Source of the DNA: Verrucomicrobiia bacterium
Lineage (GTDB): Bacteria; Verrucomicrobiota; Verrucomicrobiia; Limisphaerales; UBA11358
Direction of reading: 5' to 3'
NCBI GenBank assembly: GCA_031290985.1
Contig: JARLJW010000008.1
Span: 1 to 64,000 of the forward strand
DNA: 64,000 bases
Shown piece by piece: positions 7,528 to 15,700 of this stretch. A model generated the notes under the pieces. That model had not been told where the DNA came from. It saw nothing but the letters and a program-made list of their open reading frames with translations, and did no database searches. The translations under genes were made by a program, and so were the position numbers. How positions within the stretch are numbered: the first letter of the stretch is position 1; the number at the start of each line of letters is the position of its first letter.

Positions 7528-9009
7528 TTATTCGCCACGCCCCAGCGCCCGGTTCATTTCCTTCGCCAGCCATTCGGCTTCGAGCCGGCTGGGGACGCCG
7601 CTGCCAACGGTGATCTTTTTGTTGGCGCGGGTGAGGATTTGCAGGTTGTAAAAAACGGTCTGGCCGCTCGTCATGCCGGCGTTGAGGTCAAAACGCGCGA
7701 TGTCGCCCGCGTCGACCGTGTGCGTGGGGCCGATGAACAGCCAGTGTTTCGTGGCGCGCACGCTGGTGGCGTTGATGATGACGCGGCTGGTGCGGAACCA
7801 CATATTGAAACAGCCCACGACGAGCAGCACGTTGACCAGACTGAACACGATTTCAAAAAACAACGATTGGAACACCAGATACGTGGCGAGCGTGAAGGCG
7901 GTCCAGACCAGCGTAAACGCGGTGAAATAAACCACGTTCAGCAGATTGCGCGCGGCGGGAAAATAAAATTCCCGGCCGCCGGGAATGTCACGTACCCGGA
8001 TGCGGGAATGTTCGTCACGGATGACCTCCCCGGCGGGAAGCTGCAACGCGGCGGTCGGATCCGCCATGTCCCCCAGGATGTCGTCGGTAACCTTGAAAAC
8101 CGGCACCTCGAAATCGGCGCGGAAATCGATGCCCGGCTGTTTGCTGACGGCGGTCAATCGCCAGACAATTTGGTCATCGGGCTTTTCACTGTCCGTTTCG
8201 CGGCTGTTGGCGGGAATTTTGAAAAAGACGGGCACATCATATTCCTCCAGCCCGGCGCGCGGCAGGTTGCCGCCCAGGTGTTTTTCATCCTCCCATAAAA
8301 CATTCTCGCTGACACTGCGGCTTTTGCCCGAGCCGGTCACGAGGCGGCGCACGCAGCGCAGGCGCAGAGCAATGCCCGTCTGTGGCTGAAAGTGCGCGGG
8401 AATCCGGACGGTCCCCATCAAAACGCCGCCAATGATCCCGGGCACGGACTTCATCTTGAAAAGCACCGCGCCGTACTTCACCCAGCGCAAGGTCTGGTAA
8501 ATTGCGGCGGTCAATAACCCGAGTCCCGCCAGCGGAAACAACAGCGCGATCAGCGCGAGCTTGTTGCCACGGTGCAGCTCCTGCGGAATCACGAAAATCG
8601 AAATTGGGATGCCAAAGCCGCAAAACGCCGTCGCCATGATCCAGAACAAAACGACCTGGCCACGGGTGGCGGATTTGATTTCGCCGCTTGCCCAGTCGGG
8701 ACGCAACAGCCACAGCTTGTCCGCGAACCGCGTTCGCAACTCCGCGGTCTGTTTCATTTTTTTTCGCCCCCAGACTGCGCCAAACATCAGGCCGAAGCCG
8801 ACGGTGCAAAAGACCAGCGCAAACAGGCACAGCATCAAACCATCGTACGTATTACCCACGATGAGTTTCCTGACACCCAGGACGGCCGCAAACAGGCCAA
8901 AACCCGCAAACGGGGTGGCGAACAGAACCAAAAAAACGACCCCGCCAATCCCGTCAGTCCTCGCGGGCTGGGAGCCGGCCGGTTGCGGGTTGAATGACGC
9001 ATCGCTCAT
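7528..9009 (-). CDS. Hypothetical multi-pass membrane protein
   Basis: A 493-residue protein with two N-terminal hydrophobic hairpins (around 24-70 and 105-165), a central beta-rich region (about 185-300, with VWRLTA and FEVPVF near its end) and a C-terminal half with two further membrane segments and a beta domain. The first half resembles DUF3592-type membrane proteins with a large soluble beta domain, but this is by feel only. The C-terminal half is duplicated as the neighbouring shorter gene, showing a local duplication and truncation. No catalytic motif is visible. The start at 9009 is the only good ATG and has hydrophilic N-terminal residues consistent with an inside N-terminus. Confidence 0.75.
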   Translation of the reverse strand: MSDASFNPQPAGSQPARTDGIGGVVFLVLFATPFAGFGLFAAVLGVRKLIVGNTYDGLMLCLFALVFCTVGFGLMFGAVWGRKKMKQTAELRTRFADKLWLLRPDWASGEIKSATRGQVVLFWIMATAFCGFGIPISIFVIPQELHRGNKLALIALLFPLAGLGLLTAAIYQTLRWVKYGAVLFKMKSVPGIIGGVLMGTVRIPAHFQPQTGIALRLRCVRRLVTGSGKSRSVSENVLWEDEKHLGGNLPRAGLEEYDVPVFFKIPANSRETDSEKPDDQIVWRLTAVSKQPGIDFRADFEVPVFKVTDDILGDMADPTAALQLPAGEVIRDEHSRIRVRDIPGGREFYFPAARNLLNVVYFTAFTLVWTAFTLATYLVFQSLFFEIVFSLVNVLLVVGCFNMWFRTSRVIINATSVRATKHWLFIGPTHTVDAGDIARFDLNAGMTSGQTVFYNLQILTRANKKITVGSGVPSRLEAEWLAKEMNRALGRGE

Positions 9010-9101
9010 GGGAAATCCATCGCACTGCCGATTCTCCCAGCGCGGCGCGGCGATTCAATTACAATTCCGGCCCAATTTTGGAATCAGTCGGGCGGCGGCG
9101 A

Positions 9102-9482
9102 CTAGATGTGCTTCGAATCGTTTTCGTCCTTCTTGACGTAGCCGCTCTCCTGGCGCTGGAAGTTCACCGCGTTCTTTTTGACGTAGGCGGCAAAGACATC
9201 GTCGGCGCTCATGCCGAGCACCTGGGCCATGCTGATGAGAAAGTGAAACAAGTCCACGACTTCGACGCGGGCGTTCTGCTCGTCAAATTTCTGATACTTG
9301 GCCCACCACTTCCAGGGGACGCTGTCGGTGAGCTCGGCCATCTCCTGCTGCATGGCCCGGGTGTAGTTGAGCAGCCACTTGGTCTTCTCCTCCTCGCTCA
9401 TGCCGTCGGTTTTGACGCCGATGCGTTCGTTGAGGGCCTTTTGCATCCGAAAGAGTTCGCGGAGTTGGTCGGGATTGTCCAT
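9102..9482 (-). CDS. dUTPase, all-alpha (MazG-like fold)
   Basis: About 126 residues from MDNPDQL; the ORF continues upstream to 9593 but those residues look non-coding, and MDNPDQL fits the family start. It belongs to the dimeric dUTPase_2 type: helix one contains the metal-binding ExxE pattern (QQEMAELTDSV), followed by PWKWWAKYQ, then the second metal pair in ARVEVVDLFHFLIS, and a C-terminal YVKKNAVNFQRQ. It is expected to hydrolyse dUTP to dUMP and pyrophosphate, keeping uracil out of DNA. It lies divergent from the exbB operon. Confidence 0.85.
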   Translation of the reverse strand: MDNPDQLRELFRMQKALNERIGVKTDGMSEEEKTKWLLNYTRAMQQEMAELTDSVPWKWWAKYQKFDEQNARVEVVDLFHFLISMAQVLGMSADDVFAAYVKKNAVNFQRQESGYVKKDENDSKHI

Positions 9483-9614
9483 GCGCGAGTTTAACCGCGA
9501 GGACACCCTGAACGCCAAGAAAAATTTTACCGGGCTGAACCGCCGCCCATGCTTGCCGGTGATTTCCTGATTTTTGCGCTTTGAAGTTCCCACGCGAACG
9601 CCTTTAATTACCCC

Positions 9615-10232
9615 ATGCCTACGCTTTTAGCCAACGGCGGACCGGTGATCTGGCTCATCCTGATCGCCGCCGCCACCGCCGCCGTCGTGTTCGTGGAACG
9701 CGCGCTGTACTGCCACCGCTCGCAGATCAATTCCGCCGAGTTCCTCAACGGCGTGCGCACCGTGCTCAAGCGCGACAACGTGGTCGAGGCCGTTTCCATC
9801 TGCGACGCCACCCCCGGACCGGTCGCGCGGCTCGTGAAAGCCGCCATCTTGAACCGTGACAAGGGCCGCGACCTCGTCCGCGAAGCCGTCGAGGAGGCCG
9901 GGCTCGTCGAAGTCCCGCGGCTGGAGGAAAAACTGAACCTCCTCGCCACCATCGCGCAGATCGCGCCGTTGCTGGGCCTGTTCGGCACCATCTGCGGTTT
10001 TATCAGCATCTTCGGGCAGATCGAACAGTCCGGCCTGTATTCAAATATCGAGGTGCTTTCCAAGGGCGTCTGGGCGGCGCTGATCTGCGCGGCGGCGGGC
10101 ATCGGCGTGGCCATCCCCGCGCACGCCGGATATAATTATCTCGTCAGCCGGGTGAACAAGATCGTGCTCGACATGGAGCGCGCGGCGGCCGAGATCGTCA
10201 ACATCGTCACCGAGAACGGAAACGGGAAATGA
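9615..10232 (+). CDS. exbB: ExbB/TolQ/MotA-type proton channel
   Basis: Inner-membrane proton-channel subunit of 205 residues. It has one N-terminal membrane helix (VIWLILIAAATAAVVFV), a cytoplasmic helical loop, and two C-terminal helices containing the family region IAQIAPLLGLFGTICGF and ALICAAAGIGVAIPAH. The PLLGLFGT motif is diagnostic of the MotA/TolQ/ExbB family. It overlaps the following ExbD gene by the ATGA tetranucleotide, and the third gene is TonB-like. The set could drive outer-membrane transport or Tol-Pal-like envelope functions; the TonB-like third gene makes the Exb reading more likely, though this is inferred. Confidence 0.9.
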   Translation: MPTLLANGGPVIWLILIAAATAAVVFVERALYCHRSQINSAEFLNGVRTVLKRDNVVEAVSICDATPGPVARLVKAAILNRDKGRDLVREAVEEAGLVEVPRLEEKLNLLATIAQIAPLLGLFGTICGFISIFGQIEQSGLYSNIEVLSKGVWAALICAAAGIGVAIPAHAGYNYLVSRVNKIVLDMERAAAEIVNIVTENGNGK

Positions 10233-10666
10233 AATTTTCGCGCAATTCGAAAATCCTGCGCAGCCAGTTCGACGTGGCGCCCTTCGCGGCCGTCCTGTTC
10301 CTCATCGTCATCTTCCTGCTGCTCGGGGCGCTGATGCCGGTTCCCGGGCTGCACGTCCAATTGAACCCGCCCGCGGCCGACGACCTGCCCGGCGTCAACG
10401 GCCGCACGGTCGCCATGGCCGTGGATTCCACCGGGCGTTATTTCATCGAAAACCGGCTCGTCAACGAGCGGCAGCTCAAGACCAGCCTGCAAGTCGCCGT
10501 CATGGGCGCGCGCGAGCCGCTCACGCTGGTCATCCACGCCGACCGGGCGGTGACCTATGAGCAGCTCACGCACCTCTCGCTGCTGGCACGCGAAAAGTCC
10601 GTCGGCATCACCAACGTCCTGCTCGCCACCCTGCCGCGCGTGACGGACCCGCCCGCCCCCAAATGA
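10229..10666 (+). CDS. exbD: ExbD/TolR-type energy-transducing protein
   Basis: A 145-residue protein with a short cytoplasmic N-terminus, one membrane helix (FAAVLFLIVIFLLLGAL, residues about 20-36) and a periplasmic domain with the family pattern VAMAVDSTGRYFIENRLV and PLTLVIHADRAVTYEQL. The usual membrane Asp of ExbD may be represented by the Asp in SQFDVAPF just before the helix. It overlaps both neighbours by four bases (ATGA at each junction), showing a translationally coupled operon. Confidence 0.88.
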   Translation: MKFSRNSKILRSQFDVAPFAAVLFLIVIFLLLGALMPVPGLHVQLNPPAADDLPGVNGRTVAMAVDSTGRYFIENRLVNERQLKTSLQVAVMGAREPLTLVIHADRAVTYEQLTHLSLLAREKSVGITNVLLATLPRVTDPPAPK

Positions 10667-11499
10667 GCGAAGCGAGCGCCAACCTGCCCGCGATCAAGCC
10701 CGCCGGGCCGCCCGCCGGTGAAGGCTGGCCGGCCGGCCCAAGGTCCGACGTCGGCTGGTCCCGCAAAAAAATCCTTTTCCTGATCGCGCTGGCGGTCATC
10801 GTGCATGTCGCGCTCATCGTTGCCTTCGGCACCAAAAAACCGTTCATTCCAAAACCGGTGACCGGCGTTCCTCATTTGCAATTCGGAAACCAAGCGGACG
10901 AATTGCTGGAGCTGGACAACCCCGCGCTCTTTGCCCTGCCCAACCCGCGCGATTTCGCCGCCGCCGTCTGGCAGAAACCGCCCGCGATCACACCACCGTC
11001 GTTCCGCTGGCAGCCCGTGCCGGGCGAACTGCCGCAGCCGGCCACGAACAATCTCGGCGCCGCCTTCGCCCGCTTCATGCAGACCAACCAGTTCGGCGAT
11101 TTCCCGCTCGACTTCAAGCCGCCGCCGCTGTTCGTCGAGCTGACCACGGCCTTCAATTCGGTGCTGCCGCCATCGTCCCTGCTGCAGATCTCGGGCGCGC
11201 TGGCGCAGCGCACGCTGCTCGCCCGGCCCGCCCTGCCCTCGCTGGACTGGAACGATGTCATCGCGCCCAGCAAGGTCCAGGTGACCGTGGATCAGGCCGG
11301 CAACGTCCTTTCCGCCGTGCTGCTGCCGGCGGATAATGCCATCGAGGCCGCCGGGCGGTCGCCCAAGGGCGATACCAACGCCGTGGCGCTGGCCCTCAGC
11401 CTCAAGTTCGCGCCCGCCACGCAACTGGCGCTCGGCGAAATCACCTTTTACTGGCACACCACCCCGTTGACCACCACCAACGCCCCCAACCAGCCCTGA
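10663..11499 (+). CDS. TonB-like periplasm-spanning protein
   Basis: A 278-residue protein with the layout of a TonB-type energy transducer: a basic N-terminus before a single membrane helix (KKILFLIALAVIVHVALIVAF, about 34-54), a long Pro-rich periplasmic stretch, and a small C-terminal domain. That domain (SKVQVTVDQAGNVLSAVLLP, ALALSLKFAP, ITFYWHTT) matches the beta-alpha-beta pattern of TonB C-terminal domains. It starts inside the exbD stop (ATGA). Sequence similarity to classical TonB is weak, so the name rests on architecture and operon context. Confidence 0.72.
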   Translation: MSEASANLPAIKPAGPPAGEGWPAGPRSDVGWSRKKILFLIALAVIVHVALIVAFGTKKPFIPKPVTGVPHLQFGNQADELLELDNPALFALPNPRDFAAAVWQKPPAITPPSFRWQPVPGELPQPATNNLGAAFARFMQTNQFGDFPLDFKPPPLFVELTTAFNSVLPPSSLLQISGALAQRTLLARPALPSLDWNDVIAPSKVQVTVDQAGNVLSAVLLPADNAIEAAGRSPKGDTNAVALALSLKFAPATQLALGEITFYWHTTPLTTTNAPNQP

Positions 11500-11507
11500 A
11501 CCAGTCC

Positions 11508-12176
11508 ATGAAATCCAAGCCCAAAAAAATCCTCGTCATTGACGTGGGCGGCACCCACGTCAAATTCCACGCGCCCGGCACCGGGCAGGTCCTTAAATTC
11601 CTTTCCGGCCCCGCCATGACGGCGGCGGACATGGTTGCCGGCGTAAAAAAAGCCGCCGCCGGCTGGCACTACGACGCCGTCTCCATCGGCTATCCCGGGC
11701 CGGTCAAGGACGACCAGCCCACCCGCGAACCGCACAACCTCGGCGGCGGCTGGGTGAAGTTCAATTTCAAAAAGGCCTTTGGCTGCCCGGTCAAGATCAT
11801 CAACGACGCCGCGATGCAGGCGCTCGGCGGCCACACCGGCGGACGCATGTTGTTCCTCGGCCTCGGCACCGGCCTGGGCTCCGCGCTCGTCGTGGGCCGG
11901 ACCGTGCTGCCGCTCGAACTCGCGCACCTGCCCTACAAGAAGGACCGCAGCTACGAGGAATACCTCGGCACGCTCGCCCTCAAACGCCTCGGCAAAAAGA
12001 AGTGGCGGCATCACGTCGACACGGTCGTCACGCTCCTGAAAAATGCGCTGCTGGTGGATTACGTCGTGCTGGGCGGCGGCAATGCGCGGCTCATTGAAAA
12101 GCTGCCGGCCGGGGCCGTGCTGGGCAAAAATTCCAATGCCATCCTCGGCGGACAGCGGCTCTGGAGAGACGAGTAA
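11508..12176 (+). CDS. ROK-family sugar kinase, polyphosphate-glucokinase-like
   Basis: A 222-residue actin-fold kinase expected to phosphorylate glucose or a related hexose, with polyphosphate or ATP as donor. Visible motifs are the phosphate-1 loop IDVGGTHVKF, the sugar-binding region GYPGPV and NLGGGW, the catalytic Asp in IINDAAMQALGG, and the nucleotide-binding GLGTGLGSALV. The short length and absence of the ROK zinc motif favour the polyphosphate-glucokinase subgroup. It follows the TonB-like gene by 8 bases and ends one base before the next start, so it belongs to the same operon; why a sugar kinase sits with an energy-transduction system is not clear, unless the transporter imports oligosaccharides. 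Confidence 0.85.
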   Translation: MKSKPKKILVIDVGGTHVKFHAPGTGQVLKFLSGPAMTAADMVAGVKKAAAGWHYDAVSIGYPGPVKDDQPTREPHNLGGGWVKFNFKKAFGCPVKIINDAAMQALGGHTGGRMLFLGLGTGLGSALVVGRTVLPLELAHLPYKKDRSYEEYLGTLALKRLGKKKWRHHVDTVVTLLKNALLVDYVVLGGGNARLIEKLPAGAVLGKNSNAILGGQRLWRDE

Positions 12177-12177
12177 C

Positions 12178-12402
12178 GTGAGCATCCAACACCTCATGAC
12201 GGCCTACGTGGCGCTGGCGCTCGGTGCGCTGTGCGTGGTGGGCATCTTGTCCGAGCTGCGCCGGCGCCGGTTCGGTCCCGCGCATCCCGAAGACCGGGTG
12301 TTCCGCTGCACCAAGTGCGGCTTCGTCTACACCGATGACGCGGACGTGGACCGCTCCCGCTGCACCCAATGCGGCAAGCTCAACGAGCCGATTGTATTTT
12401 GA
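12178..12402 (+). CDS. Small membrane protein with a zinc ribbon
   Basis: The track lists only a longer ORF that overlaps the kinase gene. The real start is most likely the GTG one base after the kinase stop, giving 74 residues. An N-terminal membrane helix (MTAYVALALGALCVVGIL) is followed by a basic turn and a zinc ribbon with two Cys pairs, RCTKCGFVYT and RCTQCGKLN. It is the last gene of the exbB operon and faces the EVE-domain gene. Function unknown. Confidence 0.75.
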   Translation: MSIQHLMTAYVALALGALCVVGILSELRRRRFGPAHPEDRVFRCTKCGFVYTDDADVDRSRCTQCGKLNEPIVF

Positions 12403-12617
12403 TCCGCCTTGATCCTCCACGCCAGTGCCACCGCCCGATGTTCAATTTCAGGCCGGCTCCCAGCGCCCCACGGTGGCCCTGCGCCAGCAGCGGCCGCCAA
12501 GCCTTTGCCTTCAACGCAACCTTGCCGGTTGAAAAATTTCTTTTCCGTTTGGCGGCCAACCCATGAGGCTCCAGACTTCGCTTCAATTCACATCCCGCAG
12601 TTGCCGGACTTTCAACG

Positions 12618-13022
12618 TCATTGCCCCAGCTTCAGCAACCGTTCCGCCTGCTCCTTCGTCAACGGCGTGACAGACAGCCGGGACTGCTTCACCAGCGGCA
12701 TCGCGGAAAGAACTTTGTCGGTCTTGATGACTTCCAGCGTCACCGGCTGTTTGAAGGCCCGCTCCGGCGCCAAATCCACGCAGGACCAGTCGCCCTCCTC
12801 CGCCGTGGCATCGGGATAAAATTCCTTCACCACCCGCGCGAGGCCCACCACCTGCTTGCCGGTGACGCTATGATAAAAAAAGACGGCATCGCCCGGCTTC
12901 ATTGCGCGCAGGTTGTTCCGCGCTTGAAAATTGCGGACGCCCGTCCACGCCGCCTTGCCATCTTTGACAAACTGTGTCCACGAGTAAGCCTCGGGTTCGG
13001 ATTTCACGAGCCAGTAATTCAT
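12618..13022 (-). CDS. EVE (PUA-like) domain protein
   Basis: About 134 residues starting at MNYWLVKSEP, the conserved opening of the EVE family; the upstream ORF extension to 13133 is rejected because family members start at this Met. Other family features are WTGVRNFQARNNLRAMKPGD, FFYHSV and KQVVGLARVVKEFYPD. EVE domains are PUA-like folds that recognise modified bases in nucleic acids; the cellular role of these stand-alone bacterial proteins is not established. It is transcribed toward the zinc-ribbon gene. Confidence 0.9.
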   Translation of the reverse strand: MNYWLVKSEPEAYSWTQFVKDGKAAWTGVRNFQARNNLRAMKPGDAVFFYHSVTGKQVVGLARVVKEFYPDATAEEGDWSCVDLAPERAFKQPVTLEVIKTDKVLSAMPLVKQSRLSVTPLTKEQAERLLKLGQ

Positions 13023-13739
13023 GGCGAAATTAAACCACGGATGAACCCAAATGAACACGGATAATTCGGCGCTGATTGTCGCATCGTTCGACAACGCCAC
13101 CTGCCAGGTCATTTCGCTGGCGGCCACCAACAAGGAGGCCAGCAGCCTCGTGCACGGATCATGCCGGGAGTTTTGCCCGGCACCAGACCGCGGTGATCAT
13201 CCTTGAAAATTATTCGGAAACGCAACTTGGGCCGGAATTCCGTGACCGCCCGTTTTCCTGGTTTGTCGGGCTGTGCCCTCGGCTACGAGCACATCATCTT
13301 CCTGCAAGGAAACGGCGTCCTTAATCTAACCCAAAAAGCAACAGACCAGTTGGCCTCCATCCGGAAAGTGTTTGCAATTGCGATATCCGGTGACGCCATA
13401 CGAATCGGCGAGGATGGGATAGTTGGTTTCTCTACCACCACCACGAAACACTTGATCGTTGCCGACTACATTCTGGCCCGTCTGTAACAGACCCAAAAGT
13501 TTACCAACACTTGCCAACACTTTTTCTGTCAAAATACCGTTTTCATGCGCCACACACTTTCAAATTCAAACCGCGCTTTCAGCCTTTATTTGCAAGATTT
13601 CCCCAGTGATTCGCGAAGATCGTCAAAAACAGCGAAACAGGATTCGATTCCCGGTACGGTCGCCATTTTAATTTAGCGCTCAATGCTTTCCACGCACCAG
13701 GACCGGATCGCCGTCAAAAGCGCGATCCCGGGTTTACGG
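13023..13739. other. About 700 bases without a convincing gene
   Basis: Near 13030 there is a copy of the dispersed CCACGGATGAACCCAAATG type repeat. Two opposing short ORFs (13203-13487 plus, 13326-13553 minus) lack recognisable features; the minus one could be a decayed fragment. The tRNA-end-like sequence at 13641 lies in the right part. Confidence 0.5.
13641..13668 (+). repeat. tRNA 3'-end-like direct repeat, copy 1
   Basis: The sequence contains TTCGATTCCCGG followed by TACGGTCGCCA, which has the form of a T-loop, T-stem 3' strand, acceptor strand and encoded CCA end. No matching 5' half of a tRNA is found upstream, and the T-stem is not paired, so this is not an intact tRNA. A second copy with three differences lies 810 bases away at 14451. 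Such duplicated tRNA ends are typical attachment-site remnants. Confidence 0.55.
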
Positions 13740-14300
13740 TTAAAGCCCATGAGATAACGCAGCCTTTTGCTTCGCATCATCCGCTTTGTCTTTGTCGTCC
13801 TGCTCTTGGTGAAAAGCATCTAACAAATCGCGATCAAAATACTCCAGCTGCAAAAAGGCGTTTGTTTTATTGTCGGTTATCATCAGGTGTGCGGGGCGAT
13901 TTGTGGTCCCAAAATAATAATCTTCAGCCCCGATTTGGATATGCCTTTCAACCGGTATTGCCGGACGCGCTCCATATTTCTCCGCCAGAATTGAAATCAA
14001 TCGCTGCTTTGCATCCCGCAGGTCGTTCCCCTCCACTACTCCCATGCCAGCAATCTCGCAAATTTTCCCGTCCGACGTCCTCATCAGAAAGACCGTCGAA
14101 AACGGCGGGGTATCATTTATGCTCGATACCTCTTCGGTCCCATCGGGAGCTTTTTCTCCTATGGTGAATCCAAAAGCGGTGGCTACAGGCTTGAGCTTTG
14201 ACTCATCGAAGGCCGTTTTTTTTGAGCACCCGGCAAGCAGGGATAGCGAGATTGAAAAACCTGCAACCAAAAATAGTGTCCGACTGATTATCGCCCTCAT
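13740..14300 (-). CDS. Hypothetical lipoprotein
   Basis: About 186 residues starting at MRAIISRTLF; the further-upstream start in the track would put the signal peptide too deep. A type II signal peptide ends in SLLAGCSKK, so the protein is probably lipid-anchored in the envelope. The mature part is mixed alpha/beta with a charged, Lys/Asp-rich tail. I recognise no family. The gene lies exactly between the two tRNA-end-like repeats at 13641 and 14451, which raises the possibility that it is the cargo of a small integrated segment. Confidence 0.7.
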   Translation of the reverse strand: MRAIISRTLFLVAGFSISLSLLAGCSKKTAFDESKLKPVATAFGFTIGEKAPDGTEEVSSINDTPPFSTVFLMRTSDGKICEIAGMGVVEGNDLRDAKQRLISILAEKYGARPAIPVERHIQIGAEDYYFGTTNRPAHLMITDNKTNAFLQLEYFDRDLLDAFHQEQDDKDKADDAKQKAALSHGL

Positions 14301-14450
14301 AGTTTTGAATTCGTGGTGGAAATTTAGCAGTACTCGCAAAATAGTTGCGAGCAAAAAAATCCGGGGCTCCCAATATTGACTGATCCTGACAACCCTTGCC
14401 CCGGTCGGCAGTTATTGCACGAACGTTGAATCCCAGTGCAGGTGAAGAAG

Positions 14451-14478
14451 GGTTTGATTCCCGGCACGGTCGCCATTT
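14451..14478 (+). repeat. tRNA 3'-end-like direct repeat, copy 2
   Basis: Reads TTTGATTCCCGG then CACGGTCGCCA, and upstream it keeps three of five bases that would pair in the T-stem (GGG with CCC). It differs from copy 1 at three of 28 positions. The surrounding 14301-14577 holds no believable gene; the minus ORF 14203-14490 is an antisense reading of this tRNA-like segment. Confidence 0.55.
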
Positions 14479-14577
14479 CTCTTTTTTCACCCCCTTAATT
14501 CACTGGACAACCGGGAAAGCCGGAAATAACGTCATTTTTATGGAAAAATTGGCGCCGTAAAATGCGGCCCATCAATT

Positions 14578-14949
14578 ATGGACCGCCCCATTCCTCCAGA
14601 TCCGGAAGAGTGCCCCAAAATCAAAAAAGCGATGCGTGCAGCTCGTTTTATGAAGTGGGGAGCAACACCCGTGTCTGGAGTTTGCCTGATGGCAGCCGTC
14701 ATCTCCGGGATAACGGTGGCATGGTATTTGGGCGTTATCATTTTGGTCGTCACTTGGTTGCCACTGTTTATTTCTGGTTACCGCTGCGCCAGATGTCCAC
14801 GCTGTGGACAAGTATGGTGGTCAGGCTTGGGCACGGTTTATGCCATCGGAGGTTGGCTTGCTGTTGGTGCATGTGCCGAGCAGGAAGATGAGACGGAGTC
14901 ATTTGTGTGTCGGCGATGCCGTTTAAATATTGGATTAGGATTAAGATAA
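14578..14949 (+). CDS. Hypothetical small membrane protein with zinc-binding cysteines
   Basis: A 123-residue protein with two closely spaced hydrophobic segments (around GVCLMAAVISGITVAWYL and IILVVTWLPLFI), then CARCPRCGQVWW and, near the C-terminus, CRRCRLNIG, which together could form a zinc ribbon. A third hydrophobic stretch (TVYAIGGWLAVGAC) lies between the Cys pairs. No family recognised. It begins about 100 bases after the second tRNA-end-like repeat. Confidence 0.55.
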   Translation: MDRPIPPDPEECPKIKKAMRAARFMKWGATPVSGVCLMAAVISGITVAWYLGVIILVVTWLPLFISGYRCARCPRCGQVWWSGLGTVYAIGGWLAVGACAEQEDETESFVCRRCRLNIGLGLR

Positions 14950-14996
14950 AGAAGATGATACCTGTCACCTTGTCCTGTTACCCCCACTAATTTCCC

Positions 14997-15467
14997 ATGT
15001 CCCGAGACTACATGCTCCGCATGATTGAGCAAATCGCCGCGATGCTCGCGCGCATTCTCGCCAAGAAACAGGCGGGGCAGATCGCGGAGGCGCGGTCGGA
15101 GGCGGAAAACCTCTCCGTCCAAAACATCGGCCTCACGCTCACCGAATTGAAGCGCCTGTCGCCCGAGGCGGTCGCACAGTTGCTGGACAAGATGGGCGGG
15201 CTGCGCACCATCCGCGCCGTGACGCTCGCCGAGTTGCTGCTGGTGGATGCCGAGTTATACGAGGCGGATAAGATCCCCAATCAGTCTCTCTCAAACTACG
15301 TCCACGCCTTCTGCCTGCTGGCCGATGAGGTGGATAAATTGTCCCGCGAGGAACAACCTTTTTACCGCGCCAAGCTGGATCTGCTGGCCGGCCGGCTGGG
15401 CGACCTAAAAACGCATCCGTACATCAAGGCCCGACTGCGGGATTTTGGGACTGGTAAAATCCAATAG
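14997..15467 (+). CDS. Hypothetical helical protein, DUF6483-like
   Basis: A 156-residue all-helical soluble protein. The opening MSRDYMLRMIEQIAAMLARIL and the helical repeat-like body (LVDAELYEAD, ALCLLADEVDKLS-like) resemble a family of small bacterial proteins known from Firmicutes as DUF6483. No catalytic residues are evident. It stands between small hypotheticals and the pectin cluster, with its own start just after an AT-rich stretch. The assignment is by recognition only. Confidence 0.65.
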   Translation: MSRDYMLRMIEQIAAMLARILAKKQAGQIAEARSEAENLSVQNIGLTLTELKRLSPEAVAQLLDKMGGLRTIRAVTLAELLLVDAELYEADKIPNQSLSNYVHAFCLLADEVDKLSREEQPFYRAKLDLLAGRLGDLKTHPYIKARLRDFGTGKIQ

Positions 15468-15700
15468 CCATTGGTAACGGTCTGCGATATCCAATGCACC
15501 CGGTGGCATCTTGGCTTGCGGTGGCAGTCCCGATGTATCGGGAGACACCGCTTTCGACCGGGCGAAAAATGTGCTATCTATGGAAAACCTCGGTGCGCGC
15601 AAAAGCGGCGTGGCGCTGCGCTTCCCGCCGCAGTCCATGACCCTGCCGGTGATGCGAATGTCTCCTTGAATTACAGCCGCATGGGTGTTTGAAATGACTC
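15468..15700. repeat. Short gap with a dispersed repeat
   Basis: Contains GTCCCGATGTATCGGGAGACACCGC-type sequence, with a small inverted repeat around CCCGATGTATCGGG, and a GCTGCGCTTCCCGCCGCAGTCC segment like the Cys-free block seen near 37380. No gene is supported. Confidence 0.45.

Noticed and set aside
13326-13553. 75-residue minus ORF
   Set aside because: No recognisable motif, no ribosome-binding site and it is overlapped by an equally weak plus ORF; could be a decayed fragment but cannot be supported.
14203-14490. 95-residue minus ORF with RPCRESNPSSPA
   Set aside because: This peptide is the well-known type of artefact from reading a tRNA-like sequence on the opposite strand.
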